Positions 43,010 through 51,876 of a stretch of DNA of 64,000 bases are shown piece by piece. The translations under genes and the position numbers were made by a program. Every line of letters starts with the position of its first letter. Positions within the stretch are counted from its first letter, which is position 1. The notes under the pieces were generated by a model. The model did no database searches. It was not told the origin of the DNA and saw only the letters and a program-made list of their open reading frames with translations. Source of the stretch: Planctomycetota bacterium (GTDB lineage Bacteria; Planctomycetota; MHYJ01; WSZJ01; JACPWG01); NCBI GenBank assembly GCA_016197205.1, contig JACPWG010000144.1:62001-126000 (forward strand), read 5' to 3'.

Positions 43010-44170
43010 TCAACGCCGTCCCGGCTTCGCCTTGCTTTCCCCCCGTGCGGGGGCAGGCTTCGTGATCCACAGGTAGTCCGCGGCCGGCGCGCCCAACACT
43101 TCCGGCCACTCCACGTGTTCCCCTTGTGCGACCTCGAGGGAGACCACGGTCCTCGTCTTCACACGCAGGGCCTTCGCGACCCGGTCCGGAATGCCGACGC
43201 GGTATTCGATGTGCCCCGTCCCGGCGAGCACGACCATCCGCAGCGTTCGCCGCTCCTCCGCGCGGAAGAACCGCACCACCGAGTCGGCCATGGTTTCGTC
43301 CCAGACGCACATCGCCTGGTAGCTGAACTCGCTCGCCGCGTGGCCCGAGCCCGCGAGCCGGGCCATCGCCTGGCGGAAGTGCTCGCGATGCTCCGGCACG
43401 TCGATGTCCATCTCGGGCAGAGAGGCGCGCTCCTTCTGGGAAAGCCCCGCCAACCCGGAGCGGCCCACCTTGCGAACGAGGTCGCGCGGCGCGTTCAGCG
43501 CCACCAGCGGCAGCCCGTGCCGGCGCGCGAACTCGAGGATCGGCCGGTACAGCTTGTAGTCGAAGCCCCACGTCTCCTTCCAGTTCACCTCGCGCAGGAA
43601 CTGCTCCTCGGTCAGGAGCCCCGCGACGAACCGGTCGAGCGTGAGCTGGCACGAGCGCGGAAACATCTCCATGCCGATCGCGACGTCGGGCTGCTGCTCG
43701 TACATCGCCTCGAGCACGGCGAGCTGGTTGCCGTGATGGGCAGGGTTGTCGTGGCTCTCGGCGACGTATACGATGCGCGTGTCGGCCAGCGTCTCGTACA
43801 GGTCCGCGGGCTCGCCGATGGCGAGATCGCGGGTCTGAATGACGGTGTCGAGCAATTGCTCATAGGACCGGCCGCCGAGCGTGGCGGCAGCCGCCAGGAC
43901 CGCAGGGTCGCGGCGGGCCAGTTCGCGTGACGCCCCGTCGACCTCCCGGACCACAAGCTGCTCGATGTCCTTGCGCAGGTGATCCAGCTCCTTCTCCAGC
44001 CGCTCCGCGGCCGCGCGCGCCGCGTCGCGGGCCAGCTCGCGGTCCCCGGCCCGCGAGGGCGGCTCGCTGGGCGGGGCGGCGAGCAAGACCCCGGCCGACG
44101 CGGCGACCGCGAAGAGAGCCGTCGCGGTACCCGAGAGCGGGTTCCCACGCGGGAGAGACAGGACGGGCAT
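43010..44170 (-). CDS. ChaN family exported protein (haem-binding uptake, Tiki superfamily)
   Basis: A 386-residue protein with a signal peptide (about 1-35: ALFAVAASAGVLLAAPPSE). A short coiled-coil region follows (AAAERLEKELDHLRKDIEQL). The ChaN/DUF399 domain has IVYVAESHDNPAHHGNQLAVLEAM, IGMEMFPRSCQ, LNAPRDLVRKV and VVLAGTGHIEYRVGIP, the last with the conserved GHxxY. The Tiki fold includes metalloproteases, and Campylobacter ChaN binds haem; which role applies here is not visible. There is no lipobox Cys. The ATG at 44170 has GAGGAGAA upstream. It is divergent from thrC, 143 bp apart. Confidence 0.83.
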   Translation of the reverse strand: MPVLSLPRGNPLSGTATALFAVAASAGVLLAAPPSEPPSRAGDRELARDAARAAAERLEKELDHLRKDIEQLVVREVDGASRELARRDPAVLAAAATLGGRSYEQLLDTVIQTRDLAIGEPADLYETLADTRIVYVAESHDNPAHHGNQLAVLEAMYEQQPDVAIGMEMFPRSCQLTLDRFVAGLLTEEQFLREVNWKETWGFDYKLYRPILEFARRHGLPLVALNAPRDLVRKVGRSGLAGLSQKERASLPEMDIDVPEHREHFRQAMARLAGSGHAASEFSYQAMCVWDETMADSVVRFFRAEERRTLRMVVLAGTGHIEYRVGIPDRVAKALRVKTRTVVSLEVAQGEHVEWPEVLGAPAADYLWITKPAPARGESKAKPGRR

Positions 44171-44313
44171 GAGGATTCTCCTCGTCTCCAGGGCTTGATA
44201 AGGAGGGCACATGCTAGTCGGAAGGCCCCTCTCTGTCAAAGGAAACCTGCCCGGTTTTTCTTGCCGCGCCCCGCGCCGAATGATACCTTCATTTGCTTCC
44301 AAGGGATTCCACC

Positions 44314-45555
44314 ATGAGCCCCGCCCCCTTTCACCTCGAGTGCATCGCCTGCGCCCGGCGCCACGGCGCCGATCCTCCCGGCTTCGCCTGCGAGGCGTGC
44401 GGCTCCCTCCTCACCGTCGTCTACGAACCCGGGGCCTTTCGGGAGAGCGCACGGCCCAAAGGCTGGAGCGGGCAAGCGACCGGCGTGTGGCGCTACCGCG
44501 GCGCGCTGCCCGTTGCGACCGAGGCCGCGGCCGTCACGCTCGCGGAAGGGAACACGCGTCTCCACCGCTGCCCCCGACTCGGCGAGAAGCTCGGCCTCGA
44601 CGGCCTCCATGTGAAGACCGAGGGGGACAACCCGACAGGGTCGTTCAAGGATCGGGGGATGACCGTCGGGGTCACGAAGGCCGTGGAGCGAGGCGCGCGC
44701 ACCGTGCTCTGCGCCTCGACCGGCAACACGTCCGCCTCGCTCGCCGCCTACGCGGCACGCGCGGGGCTGCGCGCGGTGGTCCTCATTCCGGCCGGCCAGA
44801 TCGCGTTCGGCAAGCTCGCCCAGGCGGTCGTGCACGGCGCGCGCGTCGTGCAGCTCCGCGGGAATTTCGACGAAGGGCTGGCCCTGGCCATCAGGCTGGC
44901 GGCTGAGCGCAAGGACCTGTACCTGCTCAACTCGATCAATCCGTATCGCCTCGAGGGGCAGAAGACCCTCGCGTACGAATTGTACGAACAGCTCGGACAG
45001 CGCGCGCCGGACGTCGTCATCGCACCGGTCGGGAACGCCGGCAACCTGAGCGCGATCTGGAAGGGCTTCCAGGAGCTGGCCGCCCTCGGCCTCATCGGGC
45101 GTCTCCCGCGCCTCGTCGGCGTGCAGGCCGAGTGCGCCGCGCCGGTCGTGGCCGCGTGGAAGGCCGGCCGGGACAGGCCCGAGCCCTGGCCGCGGCCGGA
45201 AACGCTGGCGACGGCGATCCGCATCGGCGCGCCCGTGTGCGGCGTGAAGGTCCTGCGCGCGCTCCGTGATTCCGGCGGCTCGGCCCTCGCGGTGAGCGAC
45301 GCGGAGATCGTCGAGGCGCAGCGCCGGCTCGCGCGCACCGAGGGCCTCTTCATCGAACCGGGGAGCGCCGCAGCGATCGCCGGTCTCTCGCGACTCGCGG
45401 CGGAGGCTGCGCTGCCGCGGGACGCGACCATCGTCTGCGTTGCCACCGGCGCGGGCTTGAAGGACCCCGACACCGCGATTAAGCACGGGGACCCGCCGGT
45501 CGAGGCGGACGCGACGATGCAAGCCCTGGAGAGATTGCTGATTGATGATTTCTGA
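44314..45555 (+). CDS. thrC: Threonine synthase
   Basis: A 413-residue PLP enzyme that converts O-phosphohomoserine to threonine. An N-terminal zinc ribbon (C10, C13, C26, C29) is typical of the archaeal/bacterial class. Lys112 in NPTGSFKDRGM binds PLP, CASTGNTSASLAAYAAR binds the phosphate, and VIAPVGNAGNLSAIWKG and ATGAGLKDP complete the site. The last residues, LLIDDF, and the stop codon lie inside a CTGATTG repeat array, so the true C-terminus has been shaped by that repeat. There is no strong ribosome binding site. It is the first gene of thrC-hom-lysC. Confidence 0.93.
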   Translation: MSPAPFHLECIACARRHGADPPGFACEACGSLLTVVYEPGAFRESARPKGWSGQATGVWRYRGALPVATEAAAVTLAEGNTRLHRCPRLGEKLGLDGLHVKTEGDNPTGSFKDRGMTVGVTKAVERGARTVLCASTGNTSASLAAYAARAGLRAVVLIPAGQIAFGKLAQAVVHGARVVQLRGNFDEGLALAIRLAAERKDLYLLNSINPYRLEGQKTLAYELYEQLGQRAPDVVIAPVGNAGNLSAIWKGFQELAALGLIGRLPRLVGVQAECAAPVVAAWKAGRDRPEPWPRPETLATAIRIGAPVCGVKVLRALRDSGGSALAVSDAEIVEAQRRLARTEGLFIEPGSAAAIAGLSRLAAEAALPRDATIVCVATGAGLKDPDTAIKHGDPPVEADATMQALERLLIDDF

Positions 45556-45897
45556 TTGCTGATTGCTGATTGACGGCGCACTCGCCGATCGTCGATCCAG
45601 CAATTGCCCGCCGTGTCGCGCGCAGTCCGCGCCGCATTCCGTGTCACGGCCGCACAGAAGATCGTTTTTTCAGCAACACGGTTTCTCCGGTAGGCCATCG
45701 GTTGCAAGACCAAACCCGAGGGAAACGAAGGACGCGCTGAGACCGCTCCCTCACGGTCGCGGTTCGGATCGGCTGTGCCAGTCGATTCTCCAGAGTTCGT
45801 CGTTCGGTGTCTTCGGCGTCTTCGGTGGCCCGTCCCTTTGGTTGCGGCCGGGGGCGGCGTTGCGGCCCAATCAGCAATCAGCAATCGGACATCAGCA
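45545..45897. repeat. Intergenic cassette bounded by inverted ATCAGCAA arrays
   Basis: The left array (TTTCTGATTGCTGATTGCTG onward, 45550-45572) overlaps the thrC stop; the right array (CAATCAGCAATCAGCAATCG, 45868-45887, then ATCAGCAATG) supplies the hom start codon. Between them lie an inverted CCGCGACCGTGAGGGAGCGG copy (45743-45762) and TTCGGTGTCTTCGGCGTCTT direct repeats (about 45804-45830). No gene. Confidence 0.7.
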
Positions 45898-46896
45898 ATG
45901 AGAGTGGTTCTCTTCGGCCTCGGCGTGGTCGGGCGCAGCTTCGTCCGGCTGCTCGCGGAACGGTCGGAGCACTTGGTGCGCGTCTACGGGATGCGCCCAA
46001 GGATCGTAGCAGCCGCGGACAGCGCCGGCCTCGCGGTCGACCCGCGCGGCCTCGAGCCGGCCGCGCTCCTCGCGACGAAGGAGCGTGGCGCGGGCTTGGC
46101 CGGCGGCGCCGATGCCGACGCTCGGGCAGCCCGGTTGCGCGAGCTGGACGCCGAAGTGTACGTCGACGCGCTCCCGACCGACACGGCGACCGGGGAGCCC
46201 GCGATGACCTACCTGCGCGCGGCCTTGAGCTCGGGCAAGCATGCGATCTGCGCGAACAAGGGCCCGCTCGCGCTTGCCCATCCGGCCCTGGCCGAGCTGG
46301 CCGCGCACAACGGCGTCACGCTCCGCTTCAGCGCGACCGTCGGAGGCGGGACGCCGGTGCTCGACTTCGCCGATCGCTGCCGGCAGGGAGACCGTGTCCT
46401 CTCGCTCCGCGGCATCCTGAACGGGACGACGAACTACATCCTTTCGCGCATGACGCGCGAGGGGACTTCGTTTGACGCCGCGCTGGCAGCAGCGCAGGCC
46501 GCCGGCTACGCGGAGACCGACCCGTCCGCGGACGTGGACGGCCTCGACACCGCGCGCAAGCTCGTGATCCTCGCGAACGCGGTCATGGGCCGGCGGGCGA
46601 CGCTCCGGGACTGCGCGCTGCGCGGGATCCGCGGCGTATCGGCGGAGGAGGTGCGTGACGCGGTCGCGCGCGGCGGCGAGCTGAAGCTGATCGGCTCCAT
46701 CGGGGAGCGACTGGAGGTCGCCCCGCGCTGGGTGTCGCGCGACGATCCCCTTTGCGTCGGCGGCACGCTGAACGCCGTTTCCCTGGTGTGCGAGACCTCC
46801 GGGGAAAAGACCATCGCAGGCAAGGGCGCCGGCGGACCGGAGACGGCGACCGCCATCTTGCGGGACCTGCTCGAGATCCGGGAGAAGCTCCGATGA
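45898..46896 (+). CDS. hom: Homoserine dehydrogenase
   Basis: A 332-residue NAD(P)-dependent enzyme that reduces aspartate semialdehyde to homoserine. The Rossmann motif is VVLFGLGVVGRSFVRLL at residue 3 onward. HAICANKGPLALAHPAL and the substrate block RGILNGTTNYILSRM with AAGYAETDPSADVDGLDTARKL are diagnostic; the last holds the catalytic Lys. There is no C-terminal ACT domain, so feedback control is probably absent in this subunit. The ATG at 45898 is contributed by a repeat (ATCAGCAATG) and has no ribosome binding site. lysC overlaps its stop by 4 bp. Confidence 0.92.
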   Translation: MRVVLFGLGVVGRSFVRLLAERSEHLVRVYGMRPRIVAAADSAGLAVDPRGLEPAALLATKERGAGLAGGADADARAARLRELDAEVYVDALPTDTATGEPAMTYLRAALSSGKHAICANKGPLALAHPALAELAAHNGVTLRFSATVGGGTPVLDFADRCRQGDRVLSLRGILNGTTNYILSRMTREGTSFDAALAAAQAAGYAETDPSADVDGLDTARKLVILANAVMGRRATLRDCALRGIRGVSAEEVRDAVARGGELKLIGSIGERLEVAPRWVSRDDPLCVGGTLNAVSLVCETSGEKTIAGKGAGGPETATAILRDLLEIREKLR

Positions 46897-48305
46897 AGCG
46901 CGTGATGAAATTCGGCGGCACGTCGGTCGGGGACGGCGAGCGCATCGAGCGCGCGGCCTCGCTCGTCGCGGCCGCCGTCGCCCGCGGGGACCTGCCCCTC
47001 GTCGTCGTTTCCGCCATGAACGACACCACCGACGACCTGCTCGCCGCGTGCGAGCACGCCCGGCGCGGCCGGCACGACCAGGCCGCCCAGGCGGTCCATC
47101 GCATCGCGACGGCCCATCTCGACGCCGTCCGGCGGGCGGTGCGCGAGGGCGCGGTCCGCGACGGGCTCTTGAGCACGACGCGCGAGCAGCTCGGCGAGTT
47201 GGAAAAGGTTCTCACCGGCATCGCCTTCGTCGGAGAGCTGACGCCGCGCAGCCGCGACTTCGTGCTTTCGTTCGGCGAGCGGCTGTCGACGCCGATCCTG
47301 GCCGGTGCGCTCGCGGCGCGCGGCCTTCCGGCGCGTGCCTTCACGGGGAAGGAGGCGGGCATCCTCACCGACTCGCGTTTCGGCGAGGCGAGGCCGCTCG
47401 TCGCCTCCACCCGCCACCAGCTCCGCGAGCGGCTGGGCGCCCTGGTCGAGAGCGGCACGATCCCGGTCGTCACCGGCTTCATCGCGGCGGACCAGCACGG
47501 GACGCCGACCACGATCGGGCGGGGAGGCTCGGATTTCACCGCGACCCTTCTTGGCGCGGCGCTGGAGGTCGGCGAGATCGAGCTATGGTCCGACGTGGAC
47601 GGCCTCCTGAGCGCCGATCCGCGGGTCGTGCCCGACGCCCGGCTGCTCGAAGAGCTGTCCTACGCCGAGGCGATGGAAATGGCCTTCTTCGGGGCGAAGA
47701 CGATGCCCCCGGGCGCGCTGGAGATGGCGTCGGAGGCGGGCATCCCGGTGCGCGTCCGCAACTGCGCGCGGCCCGAGCGGACCGGGACCGCGATCATCGA
47801 GGCGCAAAAGGTCCACGCGGGATCGATCGTCAAGACGGTCCTTTCGATCCGCAAAGTCGGCCTCGTCACCGTGAGCGGCGGCGGGATGGCGGGCGTGCCC
47901 GGCACCGCGGCCCGCGTCTTCGACATCCTGGGGGAGGCCCGCGCGAACGTCCTCATGGTCTCCCAAGGCTCGTCGGAGGTGAACATCACCGTGGTGCTGC
48001 CGAGCGACGCGATGGACCGCGCGGTCAACGCGCTCGAGCTGGGCATGCTCGGGGGCGGCGCGGTCCGGGAGGTCGTGCGCGAGGACGACGTCGCGATCGT
48101 CGCGTGCGTGGGGGCCGGGATGAAGGGGACGCCGGGCGTCGCCGCGCGCGTCTTCACGGCAGTCGCCGGCGCCGGCGTGAACGTCCACATGATCGCGCAG
48201 GGCTCGTCGGAGCTGAACATCTCGTTCGTCGTGCGCGAGGCGGACGCGGACCGCGCCGTGCGCGCGCTGCACGCGGAGTTCGTCGCGCGGGACGCGAAAG
48301 GCTGA
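46893..48305 (+). CDS. lysC: Aspartate kinase
   Basis: A 470-residue aspartokinase. The N-terminal MKFGGTSVGDGERI, then VVVSAMNDTTDDLL, FGERLSTPILA, TIGRGGSDFTATLLGAAL and WSDVDGLLSADPRVV define the kinase domain. Two ACT-type repeats follow (GGGMAGVPGTAARVFDILGEA and GAGMKGTPGVAARVFTAVAGAG), the expected site for feedback by lysine or threonine. The layout is that of monofunctional ThrA/LysC-type kinases of about 460 residues. The start ATGA overlaps the hom stop, so translation is coupled. It catalyses the first step of the pathway whose later steps, hom and thrC, lie upstream. Confidence 0.93.
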   Translation: MKRVMKFGGTSVGDGERIERAASLVAAAVARGDLPLVVVSAMNDTTDDLLAACEHARRGRHDQAAQAVHRIATAHLDAVRRAVREGAVRDGLLSTTREQLGELEKVLTGIAFVGELTPRSRDFVLSFGERLSTPILAGALAARGLPARAFTGKEAGILTDSRFGEARPLVASTRHQLRERLGALVESGTIPVVTGFIAADQHGTPTTIGRGGSDFTATLLGAALEVGEIELWSDVDGLLSADPRVVPDARLLEELSYAEAMEMAFFGAKTMPPGALEMASEAGIPVRVRNCARPERTGTAIIEAQKVHAGSIVKTVLSIRKVGLVTVSGGGMAGVPGTAARVFDILGEARANVLMVSQGSSEVNITVVLPSDAMDRAVNALELGMLGGGAVREVVREDDVAIVACVGAGMKGTPGVAARVFTAVAGAGVNVHMIAQGSSELNISFVVREADADRAVRALHAEFVARDAKG

Positions 48306-48334
48306 TGCGCTGAGGCATGGCCGCGAAGACGCAC

Positions 48335-48402
48335 TTTGACAGGATAACAGGATGGACAGGATCAAGCGATCCATATCCCGTTGATCCTGTTATCCTGTCA
48401 AA
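48335..48402. repeat. Perfect hairpin built from ACAGGAT units
   Basis: Arms TTTGACAGGATAACAGGAT (48335-48353) and its exact complement (48384-48402), 19 bp. A second nested pair, ACAGGATCAA (48356-48365) and TTGATCCTGT (48381-48390), also matches exactly, so two folds compete. It lies between lysC and the next gene and ends in CAAAACAAAG, not a T-run; it may end transcripts in either direction or be a mobile repeat. Confidence 0.75.
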
Positions 48403-48461
48403 ACAAAGTCGTCGTCCGCGAACTTCTGGAATCGCAAGCCAGGGAAAGTGAGCATCCCCCG

Positions 48462-49085
48462 ATGATCATCGAAGCCTGTTCGGTCGGGCCGTTCGTGATG
48501 AACGCCTACCTCGTCGGCTCGGCGGCGAGCGGGGACGCCGTGCTGATCGACGCGGGGGACGAAATCGACCGGCTGCTCGGCCTGGCGAAAAAAAAGGGCC
48601 TGACGGTCCGCGGGATCCTGACGACCCACGGCCACATCGACCACGTCGGCGCGGCCGAGGACTGCCGCAGAAAGACCGGCGCGCCTCTCTACCTGCACAA
48701 GGACGACCTGCGCTGGGTCGAGTCCCTCGACCGGCAGGCGGCGATGTTCGGCCTCCCCGCGCCCGAGCCGCCGACGGTGGACCGGTTCCTGGAAGACGGC
48801 CAAACGCTGACGATCTCCGACCTCTCGTTCAAGGTACTGCACGTCCCCGGCCACAGCCGCGGCCACGTCGCTTTCGTTTCGGGAGACAAGGCGTGGGTCG
48901 GCGACTGCCTCTTCCGCGGCTCGGTCGGCCGAACCGACCTCCCGGGAGGGTCCCACGAGACACTGCTCGCCTCGATTCGGGAAAGGCTCCTGCCGCTCGG
49001 GGACGAGGTGATCGTCTACCCCGGGCACGGCCCGTCCACGACGATGGGGCGCGAGCGAAAGAGCAATCCGTTTCTGAACGAGTGA
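48462..49085 (+). CDS. Metallo-beta-lactamase fold hydrolase (glyoxalase II-like)
   Basis: A 207-residue cytoplasmic hydrolase. The zinc motif HGHIDH gives H56, H58, D60 and H61; the next ligands are in HVPGHSRGHVAF, VGDCLF and YPGHGPSTTMG. The overall pattern matches the short glyoxalase II-like/YcbL subfamily rather than long hydroxyacylglutathione hydrolases. The substrate is unproven; small thioesters are the family norm. The ATG at 48462 is chosen as the family N-terminus (MIIEACSVGPFVMNAYLVG). The ribosome binding site is weak. The ACAGGAT hairpin lies just upstream, outside the coding region. Confidence 0.88.
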   Translation: MIIEACSVGPFVMNAYLVGSAASGDAVLIDAGDEIDRLLGLAKKKGLTVRGILTTHGHIDHVGAAEDCRRKTGAPLYLHKDDLRWVESLDRQAAMFGLPAPEPPTVDRFLEDGQTLTISDLSFKVLHVPGHSRGHVAFVSGDKAWVGDCLFRGSVGRTDLPGGSHETLLASIRERLLPLGDEVIVYPGHGPSTTMGRERKSNPFLNE

Positions 49086-49158
49086 GGCCCGCCCGGTGGA
49101 GGCCCACGGACCCGGGCCTTCGCGGCGCCCCGGGGCCCTCTTCGGTCGAGTGAGCGCC

Positions 49159-49740
49159 ATGCTGGGACTTCTCTACGACACGCCGGCCGACTGGGCGCCG
49201 CGCGTCCTCGAGCGACCGGCCGAGTTGCTGCTCGACCATCTCTTCTGCGAGCGCAAGGCCGCCGCGATGGCGGCCCACACCGCGCGCTGCCACGGCGATC
49301 GGTTTCCCGTGCTGCGCGGAAAAATGGCCGACCTCGCCGCCGAGGAGCTGGAACACGCGCGCAGGGTCGAGGGTTTCCTGAAGGAGTATCCGCCGATCAC
49401 CCCGGTGAGAGGCGGGAACCGGTACGCGCAGGAAATCCGGCGACTCTGGCATCGTCCCGGCCGGGACGCCTTCCTCGACATGCTCCTCGTCATGAGCCTG
49501 ATCGAGGCGCGCAGCGCGGAACGTTTCCGCCTCCTCGCGGACCACGCGCGCGGCTCCGCGCTCGGCGCCTTCTACGAGGACCTGTACGCGAGCGAAGTCC
49601 ATCACCACGCGCTCTTCGTCGGCCTGGGCGCCGACTTCTTCGGGGAGCCGGCCGCGGCGCGGCGCCTCCAGGAAATGCGGGTCGCCGAGGCCGAGCTGAC
49701 CCGCTCGATGCCGGCCGCGCCGAGAATCCACTACCTCTGA
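49159..49740 (+). CDS. miaE: tRNA 2-methylthio-N6-isopentenyl-adenosine37 hydroxylase
   Basis: A 193-residue ferritin-like diiron monooxygenase that hydroxylates ms2i6A37 in tRNA. The helical bundle has Glu and His ligands in HLFCERKAAAMA, LAAEELEHARRVEGFLKEY, MSLIEARSAERF and YASEVHHHALFVGL, in the order expected of MiaE. Length is typical. The ATG at 49159 is used; GTG at 49150 would add three residues. It lies 73 bp after the hydrolase and 15 bp before the membrane TPR gene. MiaE implies that the host also has MiaA and MiaB. Confidence 0.88.
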   Translation: MLGLLYDTPADWAPRVLERPAELLLDHLFCERKAAAMAAHTARCHGDRFPVLRGKMADLAAEELEHARRVEGFLKEYPPITPVRGGNRYAQEIRRLWHRPGRDAFLDMLLVMSLIEARSAERFRLLADHARGSALGAFYEDLYASEVHHHALFVGLGADFFGEPAAARRLQEMRVAEAELTRSMPAAPRIHYL

Positions 49741-49755
49741 CCGGGGCGCGTCCCG

Positions 49756-51774
49756 ATGACTCAACCCGCAGACCCGCCACCGCCGGCCGAACCCGCTCCC
49801 GCTCCCTTTCCGGCGCCGAAGCGCGACCTGCGCCCGCTTGCCTGCGCCCTCCTCCTCGCCCTGCTCGCCATCGGCGTCTTCTCCCCGTCCTTCGGCGGCC
49901 CGTTCGTTTTCGACGACGAGGAAATGATCGTGCGCGGGCGGCTCACCCACCACGGGCCCGACCCAATGGAAATGCTCTGCGGTCGGCGCGATCCCACGGA
50001 GGGCTACCGGCCCCTCCTGTCGTGGTCCCTCGCGGTCAATTGGGCGCTCGGACCGAACGACCCGCGCGGTTTTCACGCCGTCAACCTCGCCCTGCACGGC
50101 CTCAACGCGGCTCTCCTTTCTTTTCTCCTGCTCCGGTTCATCCCGGATCGGCGCGCCGCTTTCGCCGGGGCGCTCCTCTTCGCAATCCACCCTGTACACG
50201 CGGAAGTCGCGTCGGCGATCGGACAGCGGGCCTGCGGCCTTGCCTGCGCCTTTTACCTCGCGGGCTGGCTGGCCTGGCTGCGCGGCGGAAGGACAGGGCT
50301 CGGCGCCTCCCTCGCGTTCTATTTTTTCGGCCTCCTCTCCTGGGAAGGAGCGGCCACGCTCCCCGCGGCCCTCCTGCTCTCCGACGCCGCGCTCGGCCGC
50401 CTCCCGGACCGCCGCGCGTGGGGCCGGACGATCGCGGCCTGCGCCCTGTACGCGCTCCCGCTCCTGCTCTACTTCGCTCTCCGGCACCACGCCGCGGGCA
50501 CGCTCGGAAACCCCCGCCCTACCTACTTCGCGGGCAAAGGCCGCCTCGTCGCCTGGCTCACCGTGGCCCGTTTCTTCGTCGAGCACTACGTGCCCGGCCT
50601 CCTCCTCGGCGTCAACCTCTCCCCCGATTACAGCCCGCCCTCCGTGCCGGACGCCGTGACGACGGAGTTCCTCCCCTGGAAGTGCGCGGTGCTCCTCGTC
50701 CTGCTCGCGGTCCTGGCGGCGAGGCGCCTTTTCACGAGCGGCTCGCGTGCCGGGCTCGGCCTCCTGGTCGCCGCGGTGGCCTTCCTCCCCGTCTCGAACC
50801 TGCTCCTCCCCTTCTACGGCCTCGGGGCGCAGCGCTACGCCTACCTGCCGTCGCTCGGCGTGAGCCTCATCGCCGCGGCCGCGGCGGAGCGCCTCCTGCT
50901 CCTCCGCGCCCGGTGGCTCCAGGCGCTCGCCGGTGCGTGCGCGCTCGCCTACCTGCTGGTCATGGCGAACCTGAGCCTCCGTGACGCCGCGGACTGGGCG
51001 GACCCGGTGCGGCTCTACACCCGCATGAGCCAAGAGACCCCGCGAAATCCGGTCCCCTTGCACAACCTCGGGTCCTCCCTGGCCGCGCGAGGAAAACTCG
51101 ACGACGCCATCGCCGCCTACCGCTCCTCCCTCGAGCTGGCGCACGACGACCCGCTCGGCCTGCACGACCTCGGCTGGGCCTACCTGCGCGCCGGCTATCC
51201 GTCCGAGGCCGAGGCGGCCTTCAGGCGCACGTGCGAGGTCGGCGACGCGACGGCCGACGCCGCGCACGAACCCGACCTGGCGCGGCACGTGGCGGGCGCG
51301 TGGACGGGCCTCGGCGTGCTCGAGCGGAGACGCCGCCGGCCGGAGGAGGCGGAAGTGTGTCTCCGCAAAGCGCTCCGGCTCAGACCCGACTTTGGGCAGG
51401 CGTGGTCGAACCTCGGGCTCGTGCTCGAGGCCCAGCGGCAGCTCGGAGAGGCGGAAGCGGCGTACCGGAAGGGGGTCGACCTGGAACCGCTGCTGCCCGA
51501 GCCGCTCCAGAACCTCGCCGCCTTTCTGGAGAAGTCGGACCGTCTTGACGAGGCGGCTGCAGTCTACCGTCAGGCGATTGCACGCGCCCCGACCTTCGCG
51601 GAGGCGCATCTGTCGCTCGGTCTCCTCCTCATGCGACGCGGCGCGCGCGAGGAGGGGGCGGCCGTGCTGCGCAGGTTCCTGGTCCTTGCCGAAGGGCGCC
51701 CCGACCTGGCCCCGCTCGCGGAGTCCGTCCGGCGCAACCTGGGGCCGGAGAGGAGCCGCGGGGAACAGAAGTAA
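49756..51774 (+). CDS. Polytopic membrane protein with C-terminal TPR repeats
   Basis: A 672-residue protein. After a Pro/Ala-rich N-terminus, about ten membrane helices follow, beginning LACALLLALLAIGVFSPSFG. Between helix 1 and 2 is FVFDDEE (DD at 53-54), the acidic motif of GT-C glycosyltransferases. The region LPFYGLGAQRYAYLPSLG in the last loop resembles the TMTC/DUF1736 family, and the C-terminal 240 residues hold about six TPRs (PVPLHNLGSSLAARGKLDDA, DFGQAWSNLGLVLEAQRQLG). Together this suggests a TMTC-like protein mannosyl- or other lipid-linked sugar transferase; that is inference. It follows miaE by 15 bp. Confidence 0.83.
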   Translation: MTQPADPPPPAEPAPAPFPAPKRDLRPLACALLLALLAIGVFSPSFGGPFVFDDEEMIVRGRLTHHGPDPMEMLCGRRDPTEGYRPLLSWSLAVNWALGPNDPRGFHAVNLALHGLNAALLSFLLLRFIPDRRAAFAGALLFAIHPVHAEVASAIGQRACGLACAFYLAGWLAWLRGGRTGLGASLAFYFFGLLSWEGAATLPAALLLSDAALGRLPDRRAWGRTIAACALYALPLLLYFALRHHAAGTLGNPRPTYFAGKGRLVAWLTVARFFVEHYVPGLLLGVNLSPDYSPPSVPDAVTTEFLPWKCAVLLVLLAVLAARRLFTSGSRAGLGLLVAAVAFLPVSNLLLPFYGLGAQRYAYLPSLGVSLIAAAAAERLLLLRARWLQALAGACALAYLLVMANLSLRDAADWADPVRLYTRMSQETPRNPVPLHNLGSSLAARGKLDDAIAAYRSSLELAHDDPLGLHDLGWAYLRAGYPSEAEAAFRRTCEVGDATADAAHEPDLARHVAGAWTGLGVLERRRRRPEEAEVCLRKALRLRPDFGQAWSNLGLVLEAQRQLGEAEAAYRKGVDLEPLLPEPLQNLAAFLEKSDRLDEAAAVYRQAIARAPTFAEAHLSLGLLLMRRGAREEGAAVLRRFLVLAEGRPDLAPLAESVRRNLGPERSRGEQK

Positions 51775-51814
51775 AAAAAAAGAGGGCGGCACTCCGTTCA
51801 GGAGCGCCGCCCTC
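51773..51814 (-). terminator. Intrinsic terminator of the small secreted protein gene
   Basis: On the minus strand the stem GAGGGCGGC (51814-51806) and GCCGCCCTC (51790-51782), with an inner GGAG/CTCC and a short loop, is followed by T9 (51781-51773). The T-run shares bases with the stop codon of the plus-strand gene. Confidence 0.88.
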
Positions 51815-51876
51815 CGTAGCCAGCCCTCGGGGGTCAGTCTTGAGGAGTAGCGAGGACTGCGAGATGCCTTTTTTTT

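Noticed and set aside
48829..51792. A 987-codon minus-strand frame opposite miaE and the TPR membrane protein
   Set aside because: Charged, repetitive composition without motifs; the plus strand has clear MiaE and TPR features.
51841..51876. Rho-independent terminator for the plus-strand TPR gene at the T8 run near 51869
   Set aside because: No stable stem directly precedes the T-run; the strong stem nearby (51782-51814) has its T-run on the minus strand.
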